Below, piece after piece: positions 62,684 to 64,000 of a stretch of 64,000 nucleotides of DNA (its first letter is position 1; every line of letters starts with the position of its first letter). The stretch covers positions 23,662 through 87,661 of the forward strand of contig JASAMV010003263.1 of the NCBI GenBank assembly GCA_030248065.1, written 5' to 3'. The position numbers and the translations under genes were made by a program. The DNA is from Rhynchonema sp. JSB1_4 (Eukaryota > Nematoda > Chromadorea > Monhysterida > Xyalidae). The notes under the pieces were generated by a model. The model ran no database searches. It worked only from the letters and a program-made list of their open reading frames with translations, and was not told the DNA's origin.

Positions 62684-64000
62684 TATGGTGCGTCTTCTTC
62701 TGATTGGATGTGTCTGGACTTGGGGAGCATTGCTGACTGATGGGGTGCGAGTGTTTTGGTGGATGGCGTACTTTGGATTGGTGGGAAATGTTCAAGCTGC
62801 GATGAGTCGGAATGTCGCGAACAAATTCTGAACCGCCAATTTCTCCTTCGAGGTCGTTCTCTGTCCGAAAATGGGGCCACCATGTCACCCCGTGATGTGC
62901 TTGGGTTGACACTGTCAAGGTCCATTTTTGCTCACAAACCACGGCGCAAATGGCGCAACAAACAGCAGATTGCGTATGTTTATATTTTGAATCAATAATA
63001 AGCCGCGAATGGCGCGTGAATTTTTCGCGTTGTTTGTAAATTGCCGGTAATGATAGGGTTCAGATTCCCACCACAATATGGTTCATTTGGTATATTCTGC
63101 GCTGCAAAAAGGGCTTGGCGTATATTCAGTGGAGAGTACACGAAGCGTAAATGAATTACTGAGGTGCGCAATGCCCACGGAAACAAATGGATAAAGCCCG
63201 GTGTTATGATCCCAGCTCATATTGTGACGAACGGCGCATTAAAAAAAACACACAAAGCCAAAATATGGCTAGCCGAACCGATATTTTAGCAAACAAAACA
63301 GGCAATCCATATGCATATGAATATGGTTCCTGCTATTTTAATACACGGAAAATGAGAGAGTGATAACAATAAACCATAATGGGCTAAGGTACAAACCAAT
63401 TCATTCTTATTTACCCTCGCCGGTGGGCGCTTATATTTTTGGCAAATAACCACAGACCGATCACAATGGGGATAGGCAGGCTTTCGAGAGGTAACCAGTG
63501 GCGCCAGCAGGACCAGACGCGACCTGCATAGCCTCCATACCATACTATTGCGTCCCCTGGAGCCACTTACATGAACGACGCTCACTTTTTTGACGGCGCG
63601 CAAACTGCAGGCAAAAGTGGGCGGAGTCCGGCGTCTGACACGAGCGCCTCCGGGCGGGTGGGCGGTTGATGTATCCAAACATGGTAACAGGCGTTTGCGC
63701 GCTGATTTAGTGGGATTGTTTACTGTATAATGAGAAAAGCTGATGTGCCTAATATAAACTTACGCAATTATAAGCTGGCAAAATGCTTTGTTGCGGAGCA
63801 AGTTGCACATCAACGTTGTAATGGCCAGATACAAGACGCATCCAATCTATTTCGATGTATAACAATAGCTCTGTTCACGAGCACAGAAAAGTTCTGGTTT
63901 CATTAGCGTGATTGTATTCTATCAACAATTAAACTCAACAAACTAAAACCACCAAACAATAAAGTAACGTTCATAGCTCCACCATGATCCACCTACCGTA
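62684..64000. other. Upstream flank of the glypican, no gene seen
   Basis: This should hold the missing initiator exon and promoter of the glypican on the minus strand, but I could not identify either with confidence. Minus-strand open frames at 62490-62942 and 63286-63678 are not in the frame needed and have no recognisable content. Confidence 0.4.

Overview
The window is nuclear DNA of a nematode. The best evidence is two cuticle collagen genes with the nematode-specific N-terminal domain, an RxxR processing site and the C-terminal block [13 protein letters not shown]. Protein-coding genes are split into many exons by 55-600 bp GT-AG introns. Introns and intergenic DNA are full of short inverted-repeat transposons, and short TTAGGC (nematode telomere-type) words occur inside one intergenic repeat. 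I cannot name the species.

Layout. 1-4265: no gene I can support, one Harbinger-like MITE. 4266-9528 (+): cuticle collagen 1, six exons, with a 1.56 kb foldback transposon and two smaller hairpin elements in its introns. 9529-14251: no gene, one MITE. 14252-16718 (+): cuticle collagen 2, five exons. 16719-21150: one isolated candidate exon, a TTAA-flanked MITE and a degenerate TTAGGC tract. 21151-35048 (+): a complete inositol 1,4,5-trisphosphate receptor in 44 exons that join without a frame break into 2731 residues. 35049-43300: a transposon-rich island between the convergent receptor and glypican genes. It holds a 0.69 kb direct repeat at each side, a hAT-type MITE, a possible small gene on the minus strand, and a broken piece of a protein-primed family B DNA polymerase element with a small acidic zinc-finger gene. 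43368-62683 (-): a glypican in eleven recognised exons (779 codons), spread over 19 kb; one intron carries a tRNA-like Pol III unit. 62684-64000: upstream flank of the glypican.

The genes have no operon-like relation. The two collagens build the cuticle, the receptor releases calcium from the endoplasmic reticulum, and the glypican is a GPI-anchored heparan sulfate proteoglycan at the cell surface. The most notable points are: the receptor has all its transmembrane and C-terminal parts but lacks the GGGVGD-type selectivity filter and has changed one half of its ligand pocket; a 9-mer GATGTTTCA occurs about 19 times (about 0.5 expected), mostly in introns and often 6-29 nt past the 5' splice site; and the polymerase element has been rearranged by an inverted duplication.
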